From: Candidatus Methylacidiphilum fumarolicum | Lineage (GTDB): Bacteria > Verrucomicrobiota > Verrucomicrobiia > Methylacidiphilales > Methylacidiphilaceae | DNA length: 64,000 nt | NCBI RefSeq assembly: GCF_949774925.1 | Contig: NZ_OX458932.1 | Span: 1,054,001 to 1,118,000 of the forward strand | Direction: 5' to 3' | Shown: one piece after another, positions 10,778 through 20,804 of the stretch | Position numbering within the stretch: position 1 is the stretch's first letter | Layout: every line of letters starts with the position of its first letter | Made by a program: the position numbers and the translations under genes | The notes under the pieces: generated by a model | The model's input: only the letters and a program-made list of their open reading frames with translations | Told to the model about the DNA's origin: nothing | Databases searched by the model: none

Positions 10778-12325
10778 TTAAGCAAGGGCATGGTAATTTT
10801 GTGCAAAGAGCGCTTGTAGTTCCCTTGATTTTTTTTCGTATTGGGATAAATCTTTCCAGGATTTACTTGGATGAAGAATTTCAGTTGGTACATCCGGACA
10901 ACTTTGGGGAATGGAAAAATGGAAGTATTCCTCTTGTACAAAATCAGCCTTTGCTAGTTCTCCACTTAAAATAGCTCTAACAAGTCGACGAGAAGTTTCA
11001 AGAGCTATTCTTTTGCCAATGCCATATGGCCCTCCAGTCCATCCTGTATTTAACAACCAGATATTGGGCTTGTGTTTTTCAATTTTCTCTTTAAACATTC
11101 TTGCATATGCTTTTGGGGAGAGGGGAAGGAAGGGAGAACCAAAACACGGACTGAAAACAGCTGTTGGCTCTTGTATTCCTGCTTCTGTTCCCGCAATTTT
11201 AGCTGTATAACCAAGAAGAAAATAATAGATCGCTTGTTCTGGATTGAGTTTTGCTACCGGAGGAAGAACCCCAAACGCATCGCAACAAAGCATGATGATA
11301 TTTTTAGGATGCCCGCCAGCAAGTTGAGCTGAAGTATTTGGAATATATTCAATTGGGAAAGCGGCCCGGCTGTTTTCTGTGAGGGAATCATCATTAAAAT
11401 CTATTTCTCTGGTTTGTGGGTTGATAATGACATTTTCGAGGATAGTTCCAAAACGTAAGGCAGCTTGGTAGATTTCTGGTTCTCCTTCTTTACTTATTCT
11501 AATGACCTTTGCATAACAACCGCCTTCAAAATTAAATACTCCGCTATCATCCCACCCATGTTCGTCATCCCCAATCAAGTTTCTGGTAGAATCAATAGAA
11601 AGAGTTGTTTTGCCAGTCCCTGAAAGACCAAAAAAAATCGCTGAGTCCTCAGGATCCTTTCCGAAATTGGCAGAACAGTGCATTGGAAATACACCTTTCT
11701 GCGGTAATAAAAAATTTAATACAGTAAAAACAGCTTTCTTAATTTCTCCAGCATAACCGGTACCACCAATAAGAATCATTTTTTCAGCGAAATTAAGAAT
11801 AATAAAAGCGCCAGACTGTGTTTTATCTGTTTCTGGATCGGCCCTAAAGCCTGGAGCGTGGATAAGGATAAAGTCAGGGACTAGATGCATTCTTTTTTCT
11901 GGATCTTTCTCAACTATGAATAAATTTCGTGAAAACAGAGAATAAATAGGCCGTTCGGATAATATCCAAAGATTGATGCGATGGTTTGGATTGGAGCAAG
12001 CATAGCACTGTTGAATAAAAAGCTCTCTATCTTGAAGATAGGAAAGTATCTTGCTCTTAAGCCGTTTATAGGAAAGCGGATCAAAAGGTTGATTTATCTT
12101 TCCCCAATTGACCTGTTCTGTTGTCTGTTGATCTTTGACGATAAATTTGTCTTTAGGCGTTCTTCCTTTATATTGACCAGTATGAAAGACAAGAGAGCCT
12201 GAAGCTGAAAGCAAAGCTTCATGCCGTTTTATCGCCTGTTCATAGAGTTCAGCTACAGAAAGATCCCAATAAATTTGGGTAACGTTTTTTAATTGAATCA
12301 TTTCGAGCATACTGTCTTTGTTCAT
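10778..12325 (-). CDS. pckA: Phosphoenolpyruvate carboxykinase (ATP)
   Basis: It converts oxaloacetate and ATP to PEP, CO2 and ADP, the first committed step of gluconeogenesis. The 515-residue protein shows the ATP-type kinase-1a loop GLSGTGKTTLS, the metal and substrate stretch GDDEHGWDD, and the early TGQYKGRTPKDKF. Length fits the ATP-dependent family. ATG 12325 gives the N-terminus MNKDSMLEM. The nearby glyoxylate-cycle genes make four-carbon acids, so PckA would link them to sugar synthesis. This is inference, as they are on opposite strands. Confidence 0.95.
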   Translation of the reverse strand: MNKDSMLEMIQLKNVTQIYWDLSVAELYEQAIKRHEALLSASGSLVFHTGQYKGRTPKDKFIVKDQQTTEQVNWGKINQPFDPLSYKRLKSKILSYLQDRELFIQQCYACSNPNHRINLWILSERPIYSLFSRNLFIVEKDPEKRMHLVPDFILIHAPGFRADPETDKTQSGAFIILNFAEKMILIGGTGYAGEIKKAVFTVLNFLLPQKGVFPMHCSANFGKDPEDSAIFFGLSGTGKTTLSIDSTRNLIGDDEHGWDDSGVFNFEGGCYAKVIRISKEGEPEIYQAALRFGTILENVIINPQTREIDFNDDSLTENSRAAFPIEYIPNTSAQLAGGHPKNIIMLCCDAFGVLPPVAKLNPEQAIYYFLLGYTAKIAGTEAGIQEPTAVFSPCFGSPFLPLSPKAYARMFKEKIEKHKPNIWLLNTGWTGGPYGIGKRIALETSRRLVRAILSGELAKADFVQEEYFHFSIPQSCPDVPTEILHPSKSWKDLSQYEKKSRELQALFAQNYHALA

Positions 12326-12474
12326 GAATGAGCTCTAGCTAAAATGATTATGATTTGAAATAAAATCTATTTTTTATATTTTTTTATTGTTCTTAATAAA
12401 AGCTCATTTCTTTTAAAACGCCTCTTTTTTTAAATTTTGAACTTTTTTCTGAATTTGAAAAAGGAGGATTTCTT

Positions 12475-13503
12475 TTGAGAATTGCTCAGGTTTCTCCTTT
12501 GTATGAAAGGGTGCCTCCAAAGCTTTATGGAGGAACCGAACGAGTTATTCACTATTTAACCGAGGAATTGATTACTCTAGGACATGAAACAACCCTTTTT
12601 GCTAGTGGGGATTCGATAACAAAAGGAAAGCTTGTATCTGTTATTCCCGAATCTTTGCGGCTTCAAAAACACAAAAAAGATCCCATGGTTTATCACATTT
12701 TGATGTTGGAAAAAGTGTTTCAAATGGCTGAATCTTTTGACATCATTCATTATCATATTGATTTTTTCCATTTTCCTTTTTCAAAACGCAGCAAAACCAA
12801 GCACCTTACCACTCTCCATGGAAGACTTGATCTTCCAGATTTAACCCTTCTTTATAGAGAATTTGATCGGATTCCTGTGGTCTCTATTTCCAAAGCTCAG
12901 CGCTCGTTTCTTCCTTGGATTCATTGGGTAGGTACTGTTTACCACGGCATTCCAACAGATCTTTATCCCTTTTATCCTGGAAAAGGAAATTATCTGGCTT
13001 TTGTTGGTAGAATTTCTCCTGAAAAGGGAATCGAAAGAGCCATTGAAATAGCAAAGAGGGTAGGAATGGATTTAAAAATAGCTGCAAAAGTTGACGAGGT
13101 GGACAAACAATATTTTTTGGAAGTTATTCTTCCTCTTTTTAAAAAAGCCCCTGTTGAATTTATTGGAGAAATCGGAGAAGAAGAAAAGAAGGTATTTTTT
13201 GGCAATGCCTACGCGCTCCTTTTTCCTATCAATTGGCCTGAGCCTTTTGGACTGGTTATGATTGAGGCGATGGCGTGTGGAACTCCTGTTATTGGATGGA
13301 GAAATGGATCAGTTCCAGAAATTGTCATTGATGGTCAAACAGGCTACATTATCCATTCGGTGGAAGAGGGAGTAAAAAAAATTATGGATATCGATCGAAT
13401 TGATCGAAAGGAATGTCGCAAACATGTGTTAAATCATTTTACAGCAAGAAAAATGGCACAATCTTACTTATCGATATATAACAATCTGCTTTATGGAGAG
13501 TAA
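12475..13503 (+). CDS. GT4-family glycosyltransferase
   Basis: A 342-residue retaining glycosyltransferase of the GT-B fold. The N-terminal half has KLYGGTERVIHYLTEEL. The C-terminal donor-binding half has GRISPEKGIERAIEIAK, then PEPFGLVMIEAMACGTPVIG, the EX7E-type motif of family GT4. The start is a TTG at 12475, chosen because an AAGGAGGA ribosome binding site lies about seven bases upstream and no nearby ATG fits. Its end overlaps the start of the debranching-enzyme gene by 11 bases, so the two are co-translated. The sugar donor and acceptor cannot be told; glycogen or a storage glycan is plausible from the neighbour. Confidence 0.85.
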   Translation: MRIAQVSPLYERVPPKLYGGTERVIHYLTEELITLGHETTLFASGDSITKGKLVSVIPESLRLQKHKKDPMVYHILMLEKVFQMAESFDIIHYHIDFFHFPFSKRSKTKHLTTLHGRLDLPDLTLLYREFDRIPVVSISKAQRSFLPWIHWVGTVYHGIPTDLYPFYPGKGNYLAFVGRISPEKGIERAIEIAKRVGMDLKIAAKVDEVDKQYFLEVILPLFKKAPVEFIGEIGEEEKKVFFGNAYALLFPINWPEPFGLVMIEAMACGTPVIGWRNGSVPEIVIDGQTGYIIHSVEEGVKKIMDIDRIDRKECRKHVLNHFTARKMAQSYLSIYNNLLYGE

Positions 13504-15694
13504 AATTATAGGTTTAAAAAATGGAAAAGATTTTATTCAGATTGGTGATACGTACTATGTTAGGGTGTGTTCTCCTTTTGCAGATGATCGTACGCGAGTT
13601 TTGAAACACAAAGAAACTTTTGGAGTTTTTGATCGGCGAGGAGATATCCAACCCTTGGGGTTAGGAGATCAGGGACTTTATTATCGGGGCACAAGACACC
13701 TTAATGAAAGTGTTCTATTCATTGAAAAAAGCTATCCTCTTTTTCTCAGTTCGACGATTCGAGAAGATAATGCGATGTTTACTATTGATTTGTCTAATCC
13801 GGAGATAGAAAAAGAGGGAAAGATTATACGACAGCAAACCTTGCTCATTACTCGTTCGAAGTTTATTTGGGAGTCATGCCTTTATGAAGAAATTTGTGTC
13901 TGTAATTATGGAGAAGTTCCAGTTCAAGTCATACTTTTGTTTAAATTTAATGCTGATTTTGTCGATCTGTTTGAAGTACGAGGAACGAAAAGAAAAAAAA
14001 GAGGAAACTTATTGGATCCAGTGCTTACTGAGCAAAGCGTTCTTTTTCAATATCTTGGCTTAGATAATATTTTGCGTCAGACCCTACTTTTTTTCGATCC
14101 CAAACCTATAAATCTTTGTGCTACGTCAGCAGCTGTATCTTTAGAACTTATCCCAAGAAAAGAAGTGCTCATTCATTTATCCGTTGAATGTTTTCAAAGC
14201 CATGAAAAGAGAGCTTTCCCTTCTTTTTTGAGCTATAAAGAAGCTTCCAATAAATCGATTGAGGCTTACAAAGAATCAGAGAAAAAGTGGTGCAAAATAT
14301 GGACCTCTAACAGCCAATTCAATGGGTGGATTAATCGATCTCTGTCGGATCTTTTGATGTTAATAACAGAAACTCCACAAGGTCCATTTCCGTACGCTGG
14401 GGTACCTTGGTTTTGTACACCATTTGGCAGAGATGGGATTATTACAACCCTTGAATGCCTTTGGTTGGCTCCTGAACTTGGAAAAGGGGTCTTGTCATTT
14501 CTTGCGGCCAATCAAGCAAAAGACTTTGATATTGAAGCGGATGCAGAGCCAGGAAAAATTTTGCATGAAACAAGAGAAGGAGAAATGGCCAATCTGGGCG
14601 AGATTCCTTTTCGTAAATATTACGGAAGCATTGATGCAACCTGTCTCTTTCTTCTTCTTGCTGCTGAATATTATCAGCGGACCGCGGACAGAAAATTTAT
14701 AGAAGAAATCTGGCCAAGTATAGAACTGGCTCTTCTCTGGATTGATCGCTATGGTGATGTCGATGGCGATGGTTTTGTGGAATATCGAAGAAGAAGTTCA
14801 AGAGGGCTAACAAATCAAGGCTGGAAAGATTCTTTTGATTCTGTATTCCAGAAGGATGGTTCATTTCCTGTAGGTCCAATTGCATTATGTGAAGTGCAGG
14901 GGTTCGTTTTTGCCGCAAAGAAAAAAATTGCTTATCTTGCTTCTGTTTTAGGTCAGATCTCGCTGCATGACAGGCTACTAAAGGAAGCTGAAATATTGAA
15001 AGAAAAATTCGAAAAGGAATTTTGGGTCGAAGAACTTTCTTCTTATGCACTGGCCTTAGACGGACGAAAAGAAAAATGTAAGGTTCTTGCTTCAAATGCT
15101 GGCCTCTGCCTGTATACAGGGATTGCCAAACAAGATAAAGCTGAGCTAATTGGCAAGCTTCTTATGAGCGATAAGTTTTTTACAGGTTGGGGCATCCGTA
15201 CTGTGGCTTCTACAGAAATACGCTACAATCCTATTTCCTATCACAATGGTTCGGTATGGCCTTTTGATACTGCTTTTATTGCTGCCGGAATGATGTCCTA
15301 CGGAATGAAAGAGATGGCTATAAACCTTTTTAAAGGACTTTTTGAAGCTACCCTTTTTTTCGACCTTCAACGGTTACCTGAACTTTTTGGAGGGATAGCT
15401 AAGAGAGGCCAAGAAGGACCAACACTTTATCCTGTTGCCTGTGCACCCCATGCGTGGTCCAGTGGGGCTGTCTTTTTGCTTTTACAATCAGCCATTGGAT
15501 TGAAAATTGACGCCACCAAAAATTTAGTGATTTTTGAGGAACCAAGACTACCTGACTTTCTGGATAAAGTCATTATTCTAAACTTAAAGGTGGGTGATTG
15601 GAGAATCGATGTTGAACTGTCACGTTATCCACATAATGTAGGGGTGAGACTTCTCAAAAAAGAAGGTGAGGTGAAACTCATTGTTATCGATTGA
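13493..15694 (+). CDS. Amylo-alpha-1,6-glucosidase / glycogen debranching-type glycoside hydrolase
   Basis: This 733-residue protein has an N-terminal glycogen-debranching domain (about 1-260, with RGDIQPLGLGDQGLYYRGTRHL) and a C-terminal (alpha/alpha)6-barrel. The barrel shows TPFGRDGIITTLECLW (about residues 308-323), DGDGFVEYRRRS and YHNGSVWPFDTAFI. This matches bacterial amylo-alpha-1,6-glucosidase proteins, which remove alpha-1,6 branches from glucans. It overlaps the GT4 gene upstream and abuts the isocitrate lyase gene downstream, so it is likely in one transcript. The precise substrate is not shown by sequence. Confidence 0.85.
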   Translation: MESKIIGLKNGKDFIQIGDTYYVRVCSPFADDRTRVLKHKETFGVFDRRGDIQPLGLGDQGLYYRGTRHLNESVLFIEKSYPLFLSSTIREDNAMFTIDLSNPEIEKEGKIIRQQTLLITRSKFIWESCLYEEICVCNYGEVPVQVILLFKFNADFVDLFEVRGTKRKKRGNLLDPVLTEQSVLFQYLGLDNILRQTLLFFDPKPINLCATSAAVSLELIPRKEVLIHLSVECFQSHEKRAFPSFLSYKEASNKSIEAYKESEKKWCKIWTSNSQFNGWINRSLSDLLMLITETPQGPFPYAGVPWFCTPFGRDGIITTLECLWLAPELGKGVLSFLAANQAKDFDIEADAEPGKILHETREGEMANLGEIPFRKYYGSIDATCLFLLLAAEYYQRTADRKFIEEIWPSIELALLWIDRYGDVDGDGFVEYRRRSSRGLTNQGWKDSFDSVFQKDGSFPVGPIALCEVQGFVFAAKKKIAYLASVLGQISLHDRLLKEAEILKEKFEKEFWVEELSSYALALDGRKEKCKVLASNAGLCLYTGIAKQDKAELIGKLLMSDKFFTGWGIRTVASTEIRYNPISYHNGSVWPFDTAFIAAGMMSYGMKEMAINLFKGLFEATLFFDLQRLPELFGGIAKRGQEGPTLYPVACAPHAWSSGAVFLLLQSAIGLKIDATKNLVIFEEPRLPDFLDKVIILNLKVGDWRIDVELSRYPHNVGVRLLKKEGEVKLIVID

Positions 15695-15714
15695 GGTTTC
15701 CTGAAACTTTTCCT

Positions 15715-16935
15715 ATGCCTTCCCTAGTTGAAAAAATATCGGAAGAATGGGCTTGTTCAGATCGATGGAAAGGGATCAAAAGAGCCTATACAGCAGCAGA
15801 TGTTGTAAGACTTTCAGGATCGCTTTCTATTGAATATACTCTTGCTAGGCATGGAGCAACACTACTTTGGGAACTTCTCCATGACAAAGAACCAGTTATT
15901 GCTCTTGGAGCTGTAACAGGCATGCAAGCTGTTCAGATGGTCAAAGCAGGACTTAAAGCTATTTATTGCTCGGGCTGGCAGATCGCTGCTGATGCTAATT
16001 TGGCTCAAGAGACATATCCCGATTTTTCTCTTTATCCTTCTAATTCCATGCCTTTACTTGTAAAAAGGATCAATGCTTCATTGAGAAGAGCCGATGCGAT
16101 TGACTTTGCCGAAAACAAAAAAGACATCAATTATTTTGTGCCGATTGTTGTTGATGGGGAAGCTGGATTTGGAGGGGCATTGAATGCTTTCGAGTTGACA
16201 AAATGGTTAATTGAAGCAGGAGTGGCTGCGGTGCATTTTGAAGATCAGCTTCCTTCGGCTAAGAAGTGCGGACACATGCGTTCTAAGGTATTGGTTCCGA
16301 CTCGAGAGGCTTTACAAAAACTGATAGCTGCACGGCTTGCCTCAGATATATTGGGAGTGAGCACCATTATTATAGCACGGACGGATGCCGATGGGGCTTC
16401 TTTTTTGTCTTCGGATGTGGATGAAAGGGATCGAGAATTTATAAAGCGGAGAACCGAAGAAGGATTTTTTGAAATTCAAGGAGGATTGGACTTAGCAATA
16501 GCTCGCGCACTGGTTTTTGCTCCTTATGTGGACATATTATGGTTTGAGAGCTCAAAGCCCGATTTATTGTCTGCCCAACGATTTGCTGAAGCTATCCATA
16601 GAACCTTTCCAGGGAAGTTACTTGCTTATAATTGTTCTCCATCTTTTTATTGGAAAGAATACATGAAAGAAGAACAGATAGCATCTTTTCACAATAGGTT
16701 GGCTTCCTGGGGCTATAAATTACAAGTGATTTCTTTGGCCGGTTTTCATTCGCTCAGTTATGGAATGTTTACAATGGCCAAGGAAATTAAAGAAAAAGGC
16801 TTGGTAGCTTATTCTTTATTTCAAGAAAAGGAAAAAGAAGCGCAACAGGAGGGATATACTGCTCTCAGTCACCAACATGAAGTCGGAGCAAGCTATTTTG
16901 AACTGATTTATAATACCATTGTGGATAAGATATAA
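15715..16935 (+). CDS. aceA: Isocitrate lyase
   Basis: It splits isocitrate into succinate and glyoxylate in the glyoxylate bypass. The catalytic KKCGHM lies at 16261-16278, preceded by GFGG and HFEDQ; SGWQVAAD-like SGWQIAADANLA and the late YNCSPSF are further family marks. ATG 15715 (about 406 residues) gives the family-like N-terminus VEKISEEW; an in-frame TTG at 15691 overlapping the previous stop would add eight residues, and no ribosome binding site decides between them. It is followed three bases later by malate synthase, forming an aceA-aceB pair. Confidence 0.93.
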   Translation: MPSLVEKISEEWACSDRWKGIKRAYTAADVVRLSGSLSIEYTLARHGATLLWELLHDKEPVIALGAVTGMQAVQMVKAGLKAIYCSGWQIAADANLAQETYPDFSLYPSNSMPLLVKRINASLRRADAIDFAENKKDINYFVPIVVDGEAGFGGALNAFELTKWLIEAGVAAVHFEDQLPSAKKCGHMRSKVLVPTREALQKLIAARLASDILGVSTIIIARTDADGASFLSSDVDERDREFIKRRTEEGFFEIQGGLDLAIARALVFAPYVDILWFESSKPDLLSAQRFAEAIHRTFPGKLLAYNCSPSFYWKEYMKEEQIASFHNRLASWGYKLQVISLAGFHSLSYGMFTMAKEIKEKGLVAYSLFQEKEKEAQQEGYTALSHQHEVGASYFELIYNTIVDKI

Positions 16936-16938
16936 AAC

Positions 16939-18483
16939 ATGAGTATTTATTCAGCACCTTCAGGAGTAACGATTGTAGGTTCCTATCATAAGGAATGGGA
17001 AAAAATCCTTAGTTATGAAGCGCTCCGTTTTGTTGCTTCTCTTCATAGGCAGTTTGATGCCTTGCGCTTGGAACTACTGGAAAGAAGAAAAAAAATACAG
17101 AAAGCCTTAGATAATAATAGCCTTTCTTTAAACTTTCTTTCAGAAACTCGTCTAATTCGTGAAGGTAAATGGGAAATAGCTGCGTTGCCTCAAAACTTGC
17201 AAGAGAGAAAAGTTGAGATTCTGGGAACGGCTTCTTTAGACTTTCTGAAAGATGCTGTGCAGTCAGGTGCTAATGGAATCATTATTGATTTAGAAGATTC
17301 TTTATCGCCAACCTGGGAAAATATCATCGAAAGCCAGATCTCCTTGTTCGACTTCTTAAGGCAAAAAAATGATAGCCATACAAGCTATCAGCCTCTTCTT
17401 CACGTCAGACCTAGAGGAATGCATCTTTTAGAAAAACATGTTCATGTAGATGGCAAACCCCTTGCGGCGAGTCTTTTTGATTTTGGTCTCTATGTATTTC
17501 ACAATGCCAAACTGCTTGTAGAAAGACAAAGTGGGCCTTTTTTTTATGTTCCGAAAATAGAAAATTTTTATGAGGCCGAATTTTGGTCCTCTCTTTTTTC
17601 GTTTACTGAAAACGCTCTTTCTCTTCCTTCTGGGAGTATACGGGCAACTGTCATCATAGAGACTATTACGGCTGTTTTTGAAATGGAAGAAATCCTTCAT
17701 TCAATGAAAAACCATGCCTGGGCTTTGAGCGTAGACCCACGAGATTATGTTTTCAGTGTCATAAAGAAATTTCGGAGGAGTAGAGAAGCACTTATGCCCG
17801 ACAGGTCGGAAATTACAATGGATGCAAACTTCCTGCAAGCCTATAGGATGCTTCTTGTGAAGACCTGTCGTAAAAGAAGAGCTCTTGCCATTGGAGGAGT
17901 CTCTCTGTTAGAACCATCAGTAATGTATGAGGATGCAGAGCTCTTCGAAAAAATAAAGTTCGAAAAAGAAAGAGATATTGCTCTTGGAATGGATGGTTGT
18001 ATTGTTAATCATCCAAAGCTTGTTCCTGTGGTAAGAGACGCTTTTAAAAATGTTTCAAGAAAAGCTACTACGGACGCAAAGGTACTTTCAGAAAGCATCA
18101 TAGTGCAACCGGAGGCTTTGCTTAATTTTAAGATCCCTGAGGCAATTACTGAATCTGGTGTTAGAAACAATATTAGCCTTCTTTTCATGTATCTTTCTTC
18201 CTGGCTTTCTGGTCATGGAGCCGTAGATATTTTTAATCTTAAGGAAGATATTTCTTCTGCTGAAATTGCTCGCAGTCAGTTGTGGCAATGGGTTCATTTG
18301 GAAGCTGAGATGGATAGCGAAATTCCTTTAGACAATGAACTTTTTCTATGCTGGAAAACAGAAGAAAAAGAGCTACTCAAGCATCTTCCTTTTTTAGATC
18401 AAGTGGATCGAGTGATTGAAGAAGTTGTGTTAACAAAAGATTTCGTAGAGTTTTTGACACTCATTACTTACGAGTATTTATAA
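16939..18483 (+). CDS. aceB: Malate synthase A
   Basis: It condenses glyoxylate with acetyl-CoA to malate. The 514-residue protein has LEDSLSPTWENI, HVRPRGMHLLEKHV, the metal-ligand stretch VIIETITAVFEMEE and the late RSQLWQWVH, all typical of malate synthase A. One odd point is the usual GRWDYIFS, which reads DPRDYVFS: the aspartate metal ligand is kept but the residues before it differ, as does the usual GGMAAQIP (here GGVSLLEP). It starts three bases after aceA. Activity is likely but the changed motif deserves a test. Confidence 0.9.
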   Translation: MSIYSAPSGVTIVGSYHKEWEKILSYEALRFVASLHRQFDALRLELLERRKKIQKALDNNSLSLNFLSETRLIREGKWEIAALPQNLQERKVEILGTASLDFLKDAVQSGANGIIIDLEDSLSPTWENIIESQISLFDFLRQKNDSHTSYQPLLHVRPRGMHLLEKHVHVDGKPLAASLFDFGLYVFHNAKLLVERQSGPFFYVPKIENFYEAEFWSSLFSFTENALSLPSGSIRATVIIETITAVFEMEEILHSMKNHAWALSVDPRDYVFSVIKKFRRSREALMPDRSEITMDANFLQAYRMLLVKTCRKRRALAIGGVSLLEPSVMYEDAELFEKIKFEKERDIALGMDGCIVNHPKLVPVVRDAFKNVSRKATTDAKVLSESIIVQPEALLNFKIPEAITESGVRNNISLLFMYLSSWLSGHGAVDIFNLKEDISSAEIARSQLWQWVHLEAEMDSEIPLDNELFLCWKTEEKELLKHLPFLDQVDRVIEEVVLTKDFVEFLTLITYEYL

Positions 18484-18601
18484 AAGAAGTTCAATCTTCT
18501 CTTTGCCTGCCAGGAATGTCCATTCTTTTGGAACGTAGGATGAAAAGCTGCGGAAGAAAAGCTGGCTTTAAATTGTTTTTGATTTCAAAAGAAGAGATAT
18601 T

Positions 18602-19072
18602 TTAGTTTTTAAGTTCCTTGACCACACCTAAGGCAAACAAAGTAACAAAGAAGACAATTAAGAATTCAATTTTTTCGTGAACTAAGTAATGGAGAGAAAC
18701 AATTCCTAAAGGAATGAGCACAGAAGGCAGGATTTTGGGATGAATGGTTCTTGGAGAGAATCTTTTGATTAGTAATAACAATAGAGATAATCCAAGCAAA
18801 ATTCCAATCCATCTATAGTCTTCAGGGATTGGTTTCCAAAATAACATTCCCAAAAAGCTGAATAAAGCAAAAATAGAAAATAAAACGAGGGTCAAAGTAT
18901 CTGGTTTTGCTTTTAATTTTCTCACATTCAATATTTGAATGGCAAAATAGGAAGCAATGGAGGAGCCAAGTAATAATAAAGAAATGCTAATATAGCCTTG
19001 AAAAGAATTCCTATAGGAAATAGCATCAGTAGTTGGTGTAATGGCTAAAAAATAACAAGTAAAGCAATCCAT
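18602..19072 (-). CDS. Hypothetical membrane protein
   Basis: This 156-residue protein has about five hydrophobic segments (roughly 25-47, 60-78, 86-102, 113-128 and 132-150) and a short N-terminus with CFTCY. No family was recognised. It lies alone between the aceB end and the divergent glcD start, on the opposite strand to both. ATG 19072 is the only start that includes the first helix. Composition and hydrophobic spacing make it a credible gene. Confidence 0.6.
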   Translation of the reverse strand: MDCFTCYFLAITPTTDAISYRNSFQGYISISLLLLGSSIASYFAIQILNVRKLKAKPDTLTLVLFSIFALFSFLGMLFWKPIPEDYRWIGILLGLSLLLLLIKRFSPRTIHPKILPSVLIPLGIVSLHYLVHEKIEFLIVFFVTLFALGVVKELKN

Positions 19073-19302
19073 AAATATTATAAATTACAAAAAAACAGAC
19101 ATTTCTCAAGATCACTGAATAAGGAATAACTCCTTCTTTTTTTCTTTTTCGCTGCTTTCCAAAGCAAAATAAAATTATTAGGATCGGTGTGTAGGGCTAC
19201 TACAAAGCTATCACGAAATGCAATTTTATCTTTTTCGAATCTCAACGTTTATCTTGAAGCAATAGCAATTAATGTATTAATAGGATAGATTTTATATATA
19301 TA

Positions 19303-20787
19303 ATGTTTAAGCAGAGAAAAACAAAAAATTCCAAAAACCACTCTGAGTTGATCAAAACCCTCTTACACTCTTTACCTAAAGAGGAAATAATCTATGAACC
19401 TGAAGAACTCTCCGTTTATGAATGCGATGGACTGACCGCTTTTAAGGTCTTGCCTTTAGCTGTGGTGATTCCACAAAAAATTGAAGAGATCCTTGTGATC
19501 TTGTCTGCTTGCAAGCGATTTGGAGTGCCCATAGTGGTGCGAGGAGGGGGTACAGGGCTTTCGGGAGGTGCAACGCCTGTGGAGGGAGGGATTGTTCTTA
19601 GCCTGTCTAAATTCAACCAGATTCTTGAAATCGATCCTGTAAATCGGATTGCTAGAGTAGAGCCTGGGGTCACTAATATGCAAGTAAGTCAATCTGCTGC
19701 ATCGTATGGGCTTTATTTTGCCCCAGATCCTTCCTCTCAGATTGCTTGTACGATTGGAGGAAACATTGCTGAGAATGCCGGAGGAATCCATTGTTTGAAA
19801 TATGGCCTTACGGTCAATAATGTGCTTGCGATAAAGATGATGACTGTAGAGGGGGAGATTGTATCAATAGGGAATGTGGGGGGCGAAAGCCCTGGTTGTG
19901 ATCTTCTTTCTTTAATCGTAGGATCCGAAGGAATGCTTGGAATAGTTATAGAAGCTACATTGCGTCTTGTGCCAAAGCCGGAATGTGCAAAGCTTGTTGT
20001 AGGTTGTTTTGATGATGTCACTAAGGCTAGTAAAACAGTAAGCCAGATTATTGCTTCAGGCATAGTGCCTGCAGGACTTGAAATTATGGACAAGCTGGTT
20101 ATTGAAGCAGTCCAATCCTATATTCAAGTAGGCTTTCCAACTTCGGCTGCAGCCGTTCTACTGTGTGAGCTCGATGGAATGCTTGAAGAGGTGGAGGAAG
20201 AGTATAGACTGGTTGAACAAATGATGATTCAGATGGGAGCAAAGGAGATCATTATATCTAAGAATGAGGAAGAGAGGTTGCTCCTTTGGAAAGCAAGAAA
20301 ATCAGCCTTCCCGGCCGCAGGGAGAATTTCTCCTGATTATTATTGTATGGATGGAACAATTCCAAGAAAAAGCCTTGCTTTTGTGCTCAAAAGGATTGCC
20401 GAACTAGCCGCTCAATATAATCTTAGAGTTGGAAATGTTTTTCATGCAGGCGATGGGAATATACATCCCCTTATTCTCTATGATAATAGTATTGCCGGGG
20501 AGATGGAAAGAGTCGAAAGCCTAGGGGAAAAGATTCTCGAACTCTGTGTTGAAGTTGGAGGATCGATTACTGGAGAACATGGGGTAGGACTTGAAAAGCT
20601 TGGGCCAATGTGTTTCCAATTTTCCTTGGAGGAAATTCAGCAGTTCCATCGGCTAAAAAGAGCTTTAGATCCAAACGCATTGCTTAATCCGGGGAAAGCT
20701 ATTCCCACGCTTCATAGATGTGCAGAATTTGGAAAGATGCATGTGCATCAAGGACAGATTGCTTTTGCAGGTATAGAAAGATTTTGA
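19303..20787 (+). CDS. glcD: Glycolate oxidase, FAD-binding subunit GlcD
   Basis: It oxidises glycolate to glyoxylate with electrons passed on through GlcE and GlcF. The 494-residue protein has the PCMH-type FAD motif RGGGTGLSGGATP (about residues 82-94), GGNIAENAGG, and the C-terminal HAGDGNIHP and GSITGEHGVG of the FAD-linked oxidase family. First gene of a glcDEF unit. Its product glyoxylate is the substrate of the malate synthase encoded just upstream, so the two blocks make a glycolate salvage route. Confidence 0.93.
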   Translation: MFKQRKTKNSKNHSELIKTLLHSLPKEEIIYEPEELSVYECDGLTAFKVLPLAVVIPQKIEEILVILSACKRFGVPIVVRGGGTGLSGGATPVEGGIVLSLSKFNQILEIDPVNRIARVEPGVTNMQVSQSAASYGLYFAPDPSSQIACTIGGNIAENAGGIHCLKYGLTVNNVLAIKMMTVEGEIVSIGNVGGESPGCDLLSLIVGSEGMLGIVIEATLRLVPKPECAKLVVGCFDDVTKASKTVSQIIASGIVPAGLEIMDKLVIEAVQSYIQVGFPTSAAAVLLCELDGMLEEVEEEYRLVEQMMIQMGAKEIIISKNEEERLLLWKARKSAFPAAGRISPDYYCMDGTIPRKSLAFVLKRIAELAAQYNLRVGNVFHAGDGNIHPLILYDNSIAGEMERVESLGEKILELCVEVGGSITGEHGVGLEKLGPMCFQFSLEEIQQFHRLKRALDPNALLNPGKAIPTLHRCAEFGKMHVHQGQIAFAGIERF

Positions 20788-20804
20788 TTTTTAAATAATT
20801 GAAA

